Shown here: positions 9,013 to 17,856 of the stretch, piece by piece
Position numbering within the stretch: position 1 is the first letter of the stretch
How the letters are laid out: every line of letters begins with the position of its first letter
DNA from: JAJRZX01 sp964472295
GTDB taxonomy: Bacteria; Desulfobacterota; GWC2-55-46; JADFVP01
Direction: 5' to 3'
Assembly: GCA_964472295.1 (NCBI GenBank)
Contig: CAYYJQ010000002.1
Location: 50,436 to 114,435 of the forward strand
Length of the DNA: 64,000 nt
The notes under the pieces: model-generated
The model's input: only the letters and a program-made list of their open reading frames with translations
What the model was told of the DNA's origin: nothing
Database searches by the model: none
Program-made: the position numbers and the translations under genes

Positions 9013-10767
9013 TTACCTGGCTCCTATCTTCTTTAGAAGCACATTAAAGGTCCTCAAGATTATCTTCAAGTCCCCTATAAGCGACTGTTCCTTCACATAG
9101 GCGACATCATACCTTATCCAGTCATGGAAGTATGGACTGCCCCTTCCCTCCACCTGCCAGAGCCCTGTAATCCCGGGCTTCACCCTGAGCCTTATATCCC
9201 TCCAGCTCGGGCTGAACTTCATCTCGTCCATAACAAGGGGCCTTGGCCCCACAAGGCTCATCTCGCCCTTGATAACGTTAATGAGCTGCGGAATCTCATC
9301 AAGACTCGTCTTTCTGAGGAAAGCGCCCACCCGTGTAATCCTCGGGTCCCTGTCCATCTTGAATACAGGGCCGTCCACGTTCTTGCTCTCCATGTATTTT
9401 TTCTGCAGTTTGTGTGCGTCCTTTATCATTGTCCTGAACTTCAACATGCCAAACTCGCGCCCGTCCTTGCCGCAACGCCTCTGGCGGTATATGACAGAGC
9501 CCGGAGAATCGAACTTGATGACAAGGGCTATGACCAGCATGAGTGGGGAGAGCGCCATGAGCGCAACGGCGGAGAGAACGACATCCATGGCCCTCTTTGT
9601 AATGAGATAGGCCTGCGACTTCACCGCCTCCATCTTTGCCATGGAAACGCTGCTTATGCCCTCGGCACTGTCCCTTGAAGGGGCAAGGTTCATGTCCCCA
9701 TGTTTTATATCACCCACAAGTGCCTTGTTGTTATAGGAACGGCCTTCTTTTATATCCGAATTGGAGGCGGCCACGCAGTAAAAGAGGCTCGCCCGGCTCA
9801 TTACCTTCGTGTCCTGCCAGAGTATGCTCTCCCGGACAATGGCGCCCTCGTCCACCACGCACCCGCGGCCGAGTATGACCGGCCCAACGATCTGAGCGTG
9901 GTCCTTTACAACGCAGTTGTCGCCGATGACGGCAGGCCCGATCAGATAAGACCTCGGTGATATTGCCACGTTCTTTCCAACCCAGACATTGGCGCCAACT
10001 TCCTTGAGCCCGCTTGGCACATGGCCCTTGAGGATGCGGGACCTGTGAAGGTTGTAATAATCATCAATACTCTCAATGGTCCTTATAAAGCCCTCGAGCC
10101 TGTGAACATATACAGGCATTGAGGCCTTTTTCATGGCAGGGAACAACTGCTCCTTTATATCAAAATACCCTTCGCTGTCCACAAGAGAGAGCACCTTGGA
10201 ATTCACCATGAAAATGCCCTCGGACTTTACGAGGGACCGCCTGTTCCTTGAGGCATGGATAATGGAGATGTCATCGACAAGGCCGTCATCGCGGGCCTTG
10301 ATGGTCTCGAGTGTGGCGTCCCGCCTGCACGAAGCCCCGATGGTAAGGGCCGCCCCCTTGTTCATGTGAAATCTTATCAACTCGTCAACAGCGCTGTACT
10401 CGGCATAAGTGTTGCATTGCATAACAAGGACATCGTCGTCCTCGAAAAAGTCCCTGAGGTCGCGAAGGACCCCTGCCGTGCCCCGCGGCCGATCTTCCTC
10501 GTAGTACTCTATCTTTACGGGTGGCCTCCTGCCTCCAAAGTGCTCCGACGGGTCTACAGGCCGGGCGCCCTTGCGTCCAACTACCACTACGCTGGAGATG
10601 CCGTTGTCAGAGAGACACTGGATGGTCTGTTCCAGTATGGGCCTGTTAAAGACCGGCAGGGAACATATTGGGGCGTGCTTGATGAGGGGCCTGAGGAGAG
10701 CGTTCTCTCCATCGGCAAGGATAACCGCCCTCTTTACCCTGGCTTTGATATGCGCGTGGTTAATCAT
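9013..10767 (-). CDS. Fusion: degenerate sugar-nucleotidyltransferase, beta-helix, sugar-phosphotransferase
   Basis: A 584-residue protein with three parts. Residues about 12-240 resemble an NTP-transferase domain, but the start motif reads ILADGENALLRPL and then HAPICSLPV, so the Arg of the GxGxR signature and the Lys of the usual PKP are missing. Residues about 255-345 form hexapeptide-like beta-helix repeats (VWVGKNVAI, IGDNCVVKDHAQIVGPV). Residues about 385-584 are a bacterial sugar transferase with one membrane anchor, KFRTM, SLDEIPQLINV, LVGPRPL and ITGLWQVEGRG. The C-terminal part should put the first sugar-1-phosphate on undecaprenyl phosphate, starting repeat-unit synthesis. The N-terminal part is probably catalytically dead and may be regulatory or bind nucleotide sugar. 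It is the first gene behind the promoter at 10.98 kb. Confidence 0.88.
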   Translation of the reverse strand: MINHAHIKARVKRAVILADGENALLRPLIKHAPICSLPVFNRPILEQTIQCLSDNGISSVVVVGRKGARPVDPSEHFGGRRPPVKIEYYEEDRPRGTAGVLRDLRDFFEDDDVLVMQCNTYAEYSAVDELIRFHMNKGAALTIGASCRRDATLETIKARDDGLVDDISIIHASRNRRSLVKSEGIFMVNSKVLSLVDSEGYFDIKEQLFPAMKKASMPVYVHRLEGFIRTIESIDDYYNLHRSRILKGHVPSGLKEVGANVWVGKNVAISPRSYLIGPAVIGDNCVVKDHAQIVGPVILGRGCVVDEGAIVRESILWQDTKVMSRASLFYCVAASNSDIKEGRSYNNKALVGDIKHGDMNLAPSRDSAEGISSVSMAKMEAVKSQAYLITKRAMDVVLSAVALMALSPLMLVIALVIKFDSPGSVIYRQRRCGKDGREFGMLKFRTMIKDAHKLQKKYMESKNVDGPVFKMDRDPRITRVGAFLRKTSLDEIPQLINVIKGEMSLVGPRPLVMDEMKFSPSWRDIRLRVKPGITGLWQVEGRGSPYFHDWIRYDVAYVKEQSLIGDLKIILRTFNVLLKKIGAR

Positions 10768-10955
10768 GGAGTGGTTTTATCTGCAGTTTCCAAAGGTGTG
10801 ATGTGAAGGTTTCAGAGGTTTATGCCGTAAAACCGGCGATGAGCATCTGAGGCCTGAAGCCCTTGAGGAGGGCTGGAGATGAACCCCGCACTTGCAACTA
10901 TTTTCGCCTGAACGGCTCTTTTTTGAGGAGGCCCGGGGAGGCCCGCCGATACATC
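10768..10955 (-). other. 188-nt leader of the exopolysaccharide operon
   Basis: This is the predicted transcript leader between the promoter at 10963-10991 and the first gene. Read on the minus strand it contains two short hairpins, AGCCCT/AGGGCT near 10855-10875 and GCCG/CGGC near 10825-10840. I compared it by eye with cyclic-di-GMP, preQ1 and cobalamin riboswitch cores and found no match. No open reading frame with a ribosome-binding site was seen. Confidence 0.3.
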
Positions 10956-10962
10956 ATGTATT

Positions 10963-10991
10963 AAAATAAACCATAAGCCCCCTTTTGTCAA
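10963..10991 (-). promoter_or_regulatory. Sigma-70-like promoter of exopolysaccharide operon
   Basis: On the minus strand there is a perfect -35 box TTGACA (10986-10991), a 17-bp spacer and a -10 box TATTTT (10963-10968). The expected start is near 10955, about 190 nt before the fusion gene. This spacing and the position between the LuxR-type gene and the operon make it the best promoter candidate here. The 10768-11100 gap (333 bp) holds nothing else recognisable except a C-rich/G-rich inverted repeat (CCCT/AGGG) around 10993-11010. Confidence 0.65.
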
Positions 10992-11100
10992 TCCCTCTTT
11001 AGGGGGTTTTTAAAATTCTGCATACAGTGGGGGGGGTAGGGATCTTGAGAGGGGGACTCTTTTGAAATACCTAAGCCAGGCGTGATGCGAAGAAGGAGGA

Positions 11101-11712
11101 CTATCTATGACTCTCGAAAATCCTACAAATAAGAAGCGAGCGGTTGTTGACGCCTATCTTCTGCATGAGGCTCTTCACGTGGTCCTTCACCGTATGCTCG
11201 CTTATGAAGAGAAGACCGGATATGTCCCTGTTGGTCATGCCCCTGGCAAGCCCCTTCAAGACCTCGGTCTCGCGCTTTGTAAGCCCGAACCTCGAGCAAA
11301 TCTTGCCGATGTCAGCCGTAAGCCTCGTAGAGAACCTCTCCACTGTAATCATTACATGGGAGGCGCCGTCTTTCTTTGAGATCCTGTGTATGGGTATGGC
11401 CCTGAGGAAGTACTCCTCTCCCATGGAGACGATATTCTTGTAAATAAAGTGTTTTTTACCCTCCTTTTCCTCCCCTTCCTCCTTTTCCTCTCCGCCCATG
11501 GCCGAAAGGAGTTCATCGCAAAGCGATGGTATGGGTTCTGGCAAAGAGACGTCCTTCCCATCGGCGGGGTCCGGCTCCAGGTCCCCTTTTCCCATGAGGC
11601 CGCGGAGGAATTTTCGGGCCTCCTCGTTAACATAGAGGAGTTCCTTGCCGGCGCTCAATATCATCACCCCCGCAAGGGCCCGTTTCTGTATTATATCGCT
11701 ATACGAATCCAT
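11101..11712 (-). CDS. LuxR-family transcriptional regulator with PAS-like N-terminus
   Basis: A 203-residue protein from ATG 11712; a TTG at 11721 is the alternative. The C-terminal GerE/LuxR helix-turn-helix is clear: FGLTKRETEVLKGLARGM, then NRDISGLLFISEHTVKDHV and IGVNNRSLL. The N-terminal 110 residues look like a PAS-type sensing domain (GVMILSAGKELLYVNEEARK). Between them is an acidic low-complexity stretch (about residues 78-92, Glu/Gly/Lys). There is no receiver domain, so it is probably a ligand- or redox-sensing regulator rather than a two-component partner. The neighbouring exopolysaccharide operon on the same strand is its likely target, which is inference from position. Confidence 0.85.
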   Translation of the reverse strand: MDSYSDIIQKRALAGVMILSAGKELLYVNEEARKFLRGLMGKGDLEPDPADGKDVSLPEPIPSLCDELLSAMGGEEKEEGEEKEGKKHFIYKNIVSMGEEYFLRAIPIHRISKKDGASHVMITVERFSTRLTADIGKICSRFGLTKRETEVLKGLARGMTNRDISGLLFISEHTVKDHVKSLMQKIGVNNRSLLICRIFESHR

Positions 11713-12023
11713 ACCAGTCAAGTCATCGGCCCCCGGGCCGGCCGGGAGGTCTTCATGGCCGGCGCATACTTTGACATATTATCATATTCTCTGTTACGGC
11801 CTGTTGTCAAGAAGTTCCATGGTCACCTGACCTCAAGACCCCGGGGCAGGCAAGAGACCGGGGAGCGGCGCGGAGTTAAATCTTTTTTATTGCCAAGAAG
11901 AGGCCTGCTCTTATATTATTACTTATTCAGTATAATTTTCATCCCGGTGCGGGAAGGCCCCTGACGCGGCGAAGTGGGCCCGGACCATCCAAGATTCCGG
12001 CCTATAGGAGACATAAGACATAG
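11713..12023. other. Divergent intergenic region between the two glycan clusters
   Basis: The 311-bp gap separates the minus-strand regulator from the plus-strand cluster. It holds the regulator promoter (listed separately). On the plus strand a perfect TATAAT at 11931-11936 has only weak -35 matches upstream; it would start the second cluster about 80 nt before its first gene. That gene's ribosome-binding site is TAGGAGA near 12006. No gene is visible. Confidence 0.4.
11781..11810 (-). promoter_or_regulatory. Sigma-70-like promoter of luxR-type gene
   Basis: On the minus strand there is a perfect -35 TTGACA (11805-11810), an 18-bp spacer and a -10 TATGAT (11781-11786), giving a leader of about 60 nt before ATG 11712. 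Confidence 0.6.
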
Positions 12024-12770
12024 ATGAGCCTATCGGAGACCAACAAGAGGATCTGGGACGGATTTGTCCCTGATTACGTTGACAAGAGGGTGGAGAAGAT
12101 CCTCGACCTCCTGCCCTCTTCCCTTAAGAACCCCCGCTATCTTGACATAGGTTGCTCCAACGGGGCGGCGACAATGCTCGTGGCAGGACGCATAGGGGCG
12201 GACGTGGTAAAGGGCGTTGACCTTGTGCTCACTGACGAGGCAATAAAAAGGGGCGTTGACGCCTCAGCCAATGACCTTAACAGCGGCGAGCCGCTACCAT
12301 TTGACGACAACTCCTTTCACGTCGTAACGTGCATGGAGACCCTTGAGCACGTCCATGACACGGACTTCCTCCTCTCGGAACTACGCCGCGTCCTCCAAGA
12401 CGACGGCACAGCCATAGTGGACATTCCGCGCCTTGACTCCATGATGAACGTCCTACTCCTCTTCTTCGGTTTTCAGCCCCCTGGAGTTGAGTGCTCGGCA
12501 AAAAAAAGATACGGCGCCATAAACGAGGGGAGCATCCTTACAGGCCATGTATCGTACTTTACAAAGCGGGCCTTCATGGAGATACTCGGGGCCAGCGGCT
12601 TCAATGTCCTTGAATTCGCCCAGAGCGGGCAGAAGAGCGACTGGGAGGCCGTGCAGGCAAAGCTTGGCCGAAGGCCCGGAACCATTCCAAGGCTCCTCTG
12701 GACGCTCTACGACCTTATCCCCTTCAAGAAAGACTACATGATAGCGAAGATCGGGAAAAAGATTAGATGA
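12024..12770 (+). CDS. Class I SAM-dependent methyltransferase
   Basis: A 248-residue protein with a Rossmann methyltransferase core: motif I YLDIGCSNGAATMLVAG (about residues 39-55), an acidic residue ending strand 2 (GVDLVL), a SAM-binding region LPFDDNSFHVVTCMETLEHV (about residues 91-110) and LLSELRRVLQDDGTAIVDIP. It heads the second glycan cluster and overlaps the next gene by ATGA. Such enzymes methylate sugars in O-antigens and similar glycans or make small-molecule methyl esters; the substrate is not readable. The C-terminal half (after residue 165) is typical of methyltransferases in polysaccharide clusters. Confidence 0.8.
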   Translation: MSLSETNKRIWDGFVPDYVDKRVEKILDLLPSSLKNPRYLDIGCSNGAATMLVAGRIGADVVKGVDLVLTDEAIKRGVDASANDLNSGEPLPFDDNSFHVVTCMETLEHVHDTDFLLSELRRVLQDDGTAIVDIPRLDSMMNVLLLFFGFQPPGVECSAKKRYGAINEGSILTGHVSYFTKRAFMEILGASGFNVLEFAQSGQKSDWEAVQAKLGRRPGTIPRLLWTLYDLIPFKKDYMIAKIGKKIR

Positions 12771-15700
12771 AGTCACCCGAGAGGCCCACTTACCCCCATG
12801 CAACCGGTCTTGCCGTCTTTATCCTCGCCATAGCCGCGTACCTTCCCATCTCGCAAGTAGACCTCTCCATGCTCGACGAGGGCGCTCTCCTCTATGTGGC
12901 CGAGAGGCTCACAAAAGGGGATGTCCTCTACAGAGACATTGTAACAGGCATAATGCCGGGGGTATATTACCTTCAGGCGCTCTTCTTCTCGGTCCTCGGA
13001 TACTCGGTCATGGCGGGCCGTGTCCTTGCCTGCGCAACTCTGGCGCTGAACGCGCTCCTTGTCTATCTTCTCGCCACCCGATTCTTAAGTAAAAAGACCT
13101 CAATCGCCCTTGGCCTATTCTTCATCTCCACGGCGCTACCGTCCTACTGGATGGCCGGTTACTCGCAGGTATCCCTTACCTTTGTCCTCACAGGCCTCCT
13201 CTTTTTTCTCCGTTATCTCGGCTCCAGGGGTCTTGTTGACCTTCTCATCTCAGGGGCCGCGGCGGGCATGGCCCTTGTCTTCAAACAGAACTACGGCGTC
13301 TTCATTACAGCGGGGCTCGGCATGACGCTTATGGCGAGGCTGGTCTTAAAGAGAGAATGGCGGCCCGTACTTGTCTTTTCCGCGGCCTTCCTTACCCCTC
13401 TTATCGTGATGGTCCTCTATTTCTATTCCACCGGGGCCCTCCCCAATATGACAGAATATACCTTCTTCTCGCTCTTCAAGAAGGCGGCGGGCGCGTACTA
13501 CAAGCCCTATCCCCTTCTCTCGCGAACTGACCCCCTGTTTTTCAACCATGAACTCTACAACTTCATCCCCTTCAGGAACCTCGCCATCTGGTCCTTAAAG
13601 GAGGGATATGCCCGCGAGGCCTGGGTGCGCGCCGCCGTGGTCATTATATACGCCCTCGCGCCCCTTATAATAGCGTCTTCCCTTGTTTACGGGGCCATCG
13701 CCCTTGTACGGAGAAGACTCAAGTGGGAAGAGGGCGTCCTCATGCTCGTATCCTTCCTCCTCTTTCTCGGCGTATTCCCTCGTAGCGACATTCACCACCT
13801 TATCTTCATAGCCCCGCCCCTCATGGTCACAGGGGCCATGCTCGCGGGCAGGCTACCCGTGGGGGGCAAGGCCCTCATGATCTCAAGGACCTGCGCCCTT
13901 GTCATCATGGGTCTTTTCTCGGCCCTCTGCCTTGTCTCGTCATACATGCCGCTCCTGCACCCAGCGCCAGGCCGCGAAAAAGTAGCCCTCGACATACCAA
14001 GGGCAGGGGGGATAAGGGTCGAGAAGCGCGAGGCCAGGGTAATAAGGGCCGTTACGAATCATATCAGAAAGCATACCCGGCCAGACGAGCCAATCCTCGT
14101 GGTGCCAACAGGGGCCATGTACTATTTTCTCGCGGGCAGGAGGAGCGTGGTCCCATACCCCCTCATAATGCCCGGCGCCATGGACGAGGCCGTTGTAATC
14201 AAGGCCATGGAGAAGGCCTCGCTCAGATACATAATCTACTCGGACATGAGCTTTGACGAGGAGACCCTCAGCCGGCACATGCCCCTTATCCATGATTACA
14301 TACAAAAGAACTACAGTATAGACCCCTCCTATCCATTAAGAGAGACGGGCGGGAATGTCTATGTCCTGAAGAGGGGAAGGCCCGGAGAAGAAATAACCCC
14401 CCTCGATAGCGAGGCCGGTGAGGCCCTCGTGCATACGCGCGGCAGACATCTGCCCGTGCTCCTTGACCTTGCAGGGGGCCTTGAGAAGGCCCGTAGCGGC
14501 GTAATCCTCGGGAGCGGCAGGGGCGTGCCGCTCTTCCGGGAAAATCAGGTAACGCGCAACGCCTGGCTCCTGAAGGACGCCATACTACAGGAACCGGGCC
14601 GTGGCTGGTCCAAGGTATACACCGCCTTCAGCCTCCACGTCCCGCGCTCCTCTGGACTCAGGTTCTCCATAGGCCAGTCCCCTGTGGTATGGTCCCCATG
14701 GTTCGGCGACGGGGCCCTCTTCGAGGTCTTTTTATATGATAAAAGCGAGGGGAGACTCGTGAGGCTCTTCTCACGCTACCTTGACCCCAAGAACAACCTT
14801 AAGGAACGAAGGTGGTTCACCTATCTTGCGGGTTTGAAAAAATACGGCGGTCGTGATTTAATAATATACTTTGTAACATCTGGCGGGCCGCGGCTCAACC
14901 TCACCCTGGGAGAGATGAACAGGTGGAGGCAGATTGACATGGCCGGCTGGGGCGCCCCGGCAATCGTGGGCATTGGCAAGGTAGAGGGCTCCAATGGCGC
15001 CATGGTCTCTGGCAAGGCACAGAAGGTCCTCCTGCCGCCAATGGCCGCGCGGGAGATGGCGCGCTTTGACGACATATCCTTTATACTGGAAGAAAAAAAG
15101 AAGTACCCCGGTGATTATGACGTGCTCCTCACGCTGGGGAGGATATATGAGAGGGCGGGCAGAAAAGATAAGGCAATCAGGGAGTACAGGGCCGCACTTA
15201 AGTCCTACGCCCGGGGAAGCGAGGCAAGGAACCTCCTTTCGAGATATTATATAAGGAAGGGCCAGCATAAAAAGGCCGAGGGCCTTCTAATTGAGGGCCT
15301 CGGCCTTGACCGGACGGACGCGAAGCTCAATATGACCATGGCGGACCTTTACAGGCGCAGGGGAAAATATGAGATGGCCGTCATGAGTTACGGCCAGGTT
15401 CTTCGCGCACGGCCAGGTGACGAGTGGGCTCTCCTTGGGCTGGCCCGCACCTACCTCGCCGAAAAAAAACCCGGGAAGGCCATGTCCGAGGCCAATAAGG
15501 CCCTTGACGCGCACCCCGGGAGCACGGCGGCCCTGATAATGATTGGCGATGCCTACAGGCTCAAGAAAGAATGGAAAAGGGCCGAAAAAACTTACAGGAA
15601 GGCCTTGAGGACAAATCCGGACAGCCCGGCCCTGAAACTCAAACTCGCCCTCTCGCTTAAGGCCATGGGCAGAACTGAAGAGGCCCTGAAGGCTTACGGC

Positions 15701-15796
15701 GAGGCCCTCACGGCAAGGGGGGCCAGCGATGCCCTCAAGAAGATGGCGAAAAAGGAAATATCCTCCATCTTGAGACAAAAGAAGGAACAGAGATAA
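12767..15796 (+). CDS. GT-C-type membrane glycosyltransferase with beta module and TPR tail
   Basis: A 1009-residue protein in three parts. Residues 1-460 form a multi-span membrane domain like GT39/ArnT enzymes, with the DE motif near the start (SMLDEGALLYVAERL), which in that family binds the polyprenyl-phosphate-sugar donor. Residues about 530-740 are a soluble, probably beta-sandwich module containing SRYLDPKNNLKERRWF and DMAGWGAPAIV; a related block occurs in the protein at 21286. Residues about 770-1005 hold about six TPR repeats (GRIYERAGRKDKAIREYRAA, ADLYRRRGKYEMAVMSYGQ). It may glycosylate the chain or a protein on the periplasmic side, with donor possibly made by the DPM-like enzyme at 24939. 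It overlaps both neighbours by a few bases. Confidence 0.75.
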   Translation: MKSPERPTYPHATGLAVFILAIAAYLPISQVDLSMLDEGALLYVAERLTKGDVLYRDIVTGIMPGVYYLQALFFSVLGYSVMAGRVLACATLALNALLVYLLATRFLSKKTSIALGLFFISTALPSYWMAGYSQVSLTFVLTGLLFFLRYLGSRGLVDLLISGAAAGMALVFKQNYGVFITAGLGMTLMARLVLKREWRPVLVFSAAFLTPLIVMVLYFYSTGALPNMTEYTFFSLFKKAAGAYYKPYPLLSRTDPLFFNHELYNFIPFRNLAIWSLKEGYAREAWVRAAVVIIYALAPLIIASSLVYGAIALVRRRLKWEEGVLMLVSFLLFLGVFPRSDIHHLIFIAPPLMVTGAMLAGRLPVGGKALMISRTCALVIMGLFSALCLVSSYMPLLHPAPGREKVALDIPRAGGIRVEKREARVIRAVTNHIRKHTRPDEPILVVPTGAMYYFLAGRRSVVPYPLIMPGAMDEAVVIKAMEKASLRYIIYSDMSFDEETLSRHMPLIHDYIQKNYSIDPSYPLRETGGNVYVLKRGRPGEEITPLDSEAGEALVHTRGRHLPVLLDLAGGLEKARSGVILGSGRGVPLFRENQVTRNAWLLKDAILQEPGRGWSKVYTAFSLHVPRSSGLRFSIGQSPVVWSPWFGDGALFEVFLYDKSEGRLVRLFSRYLDPKNNLKERRWFTYLAGLKKYGGRDLIIYFVTSGGPRLNLTLGEMNRWRQIDMAGWGAPAIVGIGKVEGSNGAMVSGKAQKVLLPPMAAREMARFDDISFILEEKKKYPGDYDVLLTLGRIYERAGRKDKAIREYRAALKSYARGSEARNLLSRYYIRKGQHKKAEGLLIEGLGLDRTDAKLNMTMADLYRRRGKYEMAVMSYGQVLRARPGDEWALLGLARTYLAEKKPGKAMSEANKALDAHPGSTAALIMIGDAYRLKKEWKRAEKTYRKALRTNPDSPALKLKLALSLKAMGRTEEALKAYGEALTARGASDALKKMAKKEISSILRQKKEQR

Positions 15797-16599
15797 TGTC
15801 CATATCCATAACAAGGGGGCTCAAGCGGTCCCTTGAGTTCAGGAACCTTGTCACCGAGTTCGTAAAGAGCGACCTTCGGGCACGGTACGTGGGCTCAACG
15901 CTGGGCATCTACTGGTCCATAGTAAACCCCATTCTGCTCCTCATCATCTACACGCTCGTCTTCTCTGTCATACTCGGCGTAAGGTTCAAGGGCGGGCAGA
16001 GTTCTGACCACTACGCCCTCTATCTCTTCTGCGGCATGCTCCCCTGGCTCACCTTTCAGGAATCCATCACCACCAGCGTCGGAATACTGCCAAAGAACGC
16101 GAGCCTCATAAAAAATGTCGTATTCCCGCTAAAGACCCTGCACACCTCCATGGTCATATCAGGACTCATAAGCGAACTCATCGGCATAGCCATACTCCTT
16201 GTCTTCAGGCTTGTGCTCCTACACTCCATCGGAAACCTCTTCCCACTGCTCCTGGTAATCATATTCTTCCAGTTTTTCATGACCATGGGTTTTGCCCTCT
16301 TTCTCTCGGCCCTCAACGTCTTTTTCCGGGACGTGAACCCCCTCATGAGGCCGCTTATCAGGATGTGGATGTACCTTACCCCGGTATTCTTCCCCCTCTC
16401 CATAGTACCCTCCACGGTAAGGTTCTTCATATACTTGAACCCCATGACCCCCCTCATCATGGCGTACAGGGACGTGCTCCTGAATGACAAACTCCCTGGA
16501 GTAGGCTTTATTTACTTCATGATATTCTCGATAGTCATCTTTATATACGGGTACAGGTTCTTCACAAAAAACCATATGAAACTCGTGGACCTCCTATAG
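15796..16599 (+). CDS. wzm: Wzm-type ABC-2 permease for polysaccharide export
   Basis: A 267-residue inner-membrane protein with six hydrophobic segments and the ABC-2 permease pattern. The amphipathic N-terminus (FRNLVTEFVKSDLRARYVGS) is followed by LGIYWSIVNPILLLIIYTLV and the typical end FIYLNPMTPLIMAYRDVLL. With the ATP-binding gene directly after it (3 bp gap) it forms the exporter that carries a complete undecaprenyl-linked polysaccharide across the inner membrane. Its ATG overlaps the stop codon of the preceding gene by one base. Confidence 0.92.
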   Translation: MSISITRGLKRSLEFRNLVTEFVKSDLRARYVGSTLGIYWSIVNPILLLIIYTLVFSVILGVRFKGGQSSDHYALYLFCGMLPWLTFQESITTSVGILPKNASLIKNVVFPLKTLHTSMVISGLISELIGIAILLVFRLVLLHSIGNLFPLLLVIIFFQFFMTMGFALFLSALNVFFRDVNPLMRPLIRMWMYLTPVFFPLSIVPSTVRFFIYLNPMTPLIMAYRDVLLNDKLPGVGFIYFMIFSIVIFIYGYRFFTKNHMKLVDLL

Positions 16600-16602
16600 A
16601 CA

Positions 16603-17856
16603 ATGATTGCCATCAAGGCCGAGAACCTCGGCAAAAAATACGAGGTATACAAAAAACCCTCTCACCGGCTTGCGGAGATGCTCTTTCCAAAGGGCAAGAA
16701 GAGGCACAGGGACATGTGGGCCTTGAGAGAAGTCGACTTCGAGATAGAGAAGGGCTCTACCTGCGGGATTATCGGCCATAACGGGGCTGGAAAGAGCACG
16801 CTCTTAAGGCTCCTCTCGGGGCTCAGCCAGCCCAGTACGGGCAGGATAACCACAAGGGGCAAGGTCACGAGCGTGCTTCAGCTTGGCGCTGGCTTCAGGG
16901 GAGACTTCACTGGAAGGGCGAACCTCTTCATGAACTGCTCCCTCATGGGTATCCCCAGAGAGGTAATCGAGACCAAGTTAGAGGAAATCCTGGACTTTTC
17001 CGAACTCGGGCACTTCATAGACATGCCCGTGAATACCTATTCCTCTGGCATGAAGATGCGCCTTACCTTCTCCATCATGGTTGCCCTTGAACCGGAGATA
17101 CTCCTCATAGACGAGGTCATTGCCGTTGGGGACGAGTACTTCAGGGGGAAATGCTTCAACAAGATAAACGACCTCAAGCGCAGCGGCACGACCCTTGTAA
17201 TAGTCACGCACAGCCTTTACAATCTAAGGAGCATCTGCGACCGCGTCATACTCCTTGAAAGAGGCCGCCTTGTTGCCAACGGCCAGCCCGACGAGGTGGT
17301 GGACAAATACCTCAACATGGTCCATGCCCAGAGAGAGGAACAGATACATAAGATAAATACTCGGGTAAAGGCAAAGGATTCGAGACCACGATGGGGCGAG
17401 GGCACCATAACCATAGACAAGGTGCGGCTCCTCGACAATACCGGAACCGAACGCTACGTCTATCAGCCCGGTGACAGGGTAATAATCGAGGCCTCCTACA
17501 GTGTCAGAGAGACTACGAAAAAACCCGTCTTCGGCATAGGCATTTTCAGAAGCGACGGCACGTATATCTCGGGACTCAACCACCTCTGGCACAGAGACCC
17601 CCTTGAGATAGAAGAACTCAGGGAGGGAACACGGGGCACCATAACCTGCCGAGTGAACGAACTCCCCCTTCTCAAGGGTTCTTATTATATATCCTATTAC
17701 TGTTACGACCACAGCGAACTCGCCCCCACGCCCGTGGACCACATGGAAAAGGCCCTCATCTTCGAGGTCATGGAGGGTAATGTCATAGAGCATGGCATGG
17801 TCTCCATTGCCACGTCGTGGGAATTAAGGCAGAACGAGGCCCATGAACCCGCTTAA
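16603..17856 (+). CDS. wzt: Wzt-type ABC ATPase with C-terminal glycan-binding domain
   Basis: A 417-residue protein. The ATPase domain (about residues 1-245) has Walker A GHNGAGKST, the polysaccharide-exporter signature region YSSGMKMRLTFSIMVALEPE, and Walker B LLIDEVIAVGDE. Residues about 270-405 form a beta-rich Wzt-C domain (VYQPGDRVIIEASYSV, FGIGIFRSDGTYISGLN). In E. coli O9a and Klebsiella O12 systems this domain recognises the modified non-reducing end of the finished chain and gates export. Its presence predicts a chain-terminating modification enzyme, and the next gene is a good candidate. The stop overlaps that gene by 14 bp. Confidence 0.92.
   Translation: MIAIKAENLGKKYEVYKKPSHRLAEMLFPKGKKRHRDMWALREVDFEIEKGSTCGIIGHNGAGKSTLLRLLSGLSQPSTGRITTRGKVTSVLQLGAGFRGDFTGRANLFMNCSLMGIPREVIETKLEEILDFSELGHFIDMPVNTYSSGMKMRLTFSIMVALEPEILLIDEVIAVGDEYFRGKCFNKINDLKRSGTTLVIVTHSLYNLRSICDRVILLERGRLVANGQPDEVVDKYLNMVHAQREEQIHKINTRVKAKDSRPRWGEGTITIDKVRLLDNTGTERYVYQPGDRVIIEASYSVRETTKKPVFGIGIFRSDGTYISGLNHLWHRDPLEIEELREGTRGTITCRVNELPLLKGSYYISYYCYDHSELAPTPVDHMEKALIFEVMEGNVIEHGMVSIATSWELRQNEAHEPA

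Noticed and set aside
10768..10955. Cyclic-di-GMP riboswitch in the exopolysaccharide leader
   Set aside because: The core GCAAA and GACGCAAAGCC strings of the GEMM motif are absent.
11107..11379. Plus-strand 90-codon frame antisense to the LuxR-type gene, with a perfect AAGGAGG-like signal upstream
   Set aside because: It lies opposite a well-supported helix-turn-helix coding region and the product shows no family features. The purine-rich signal is probably chance.
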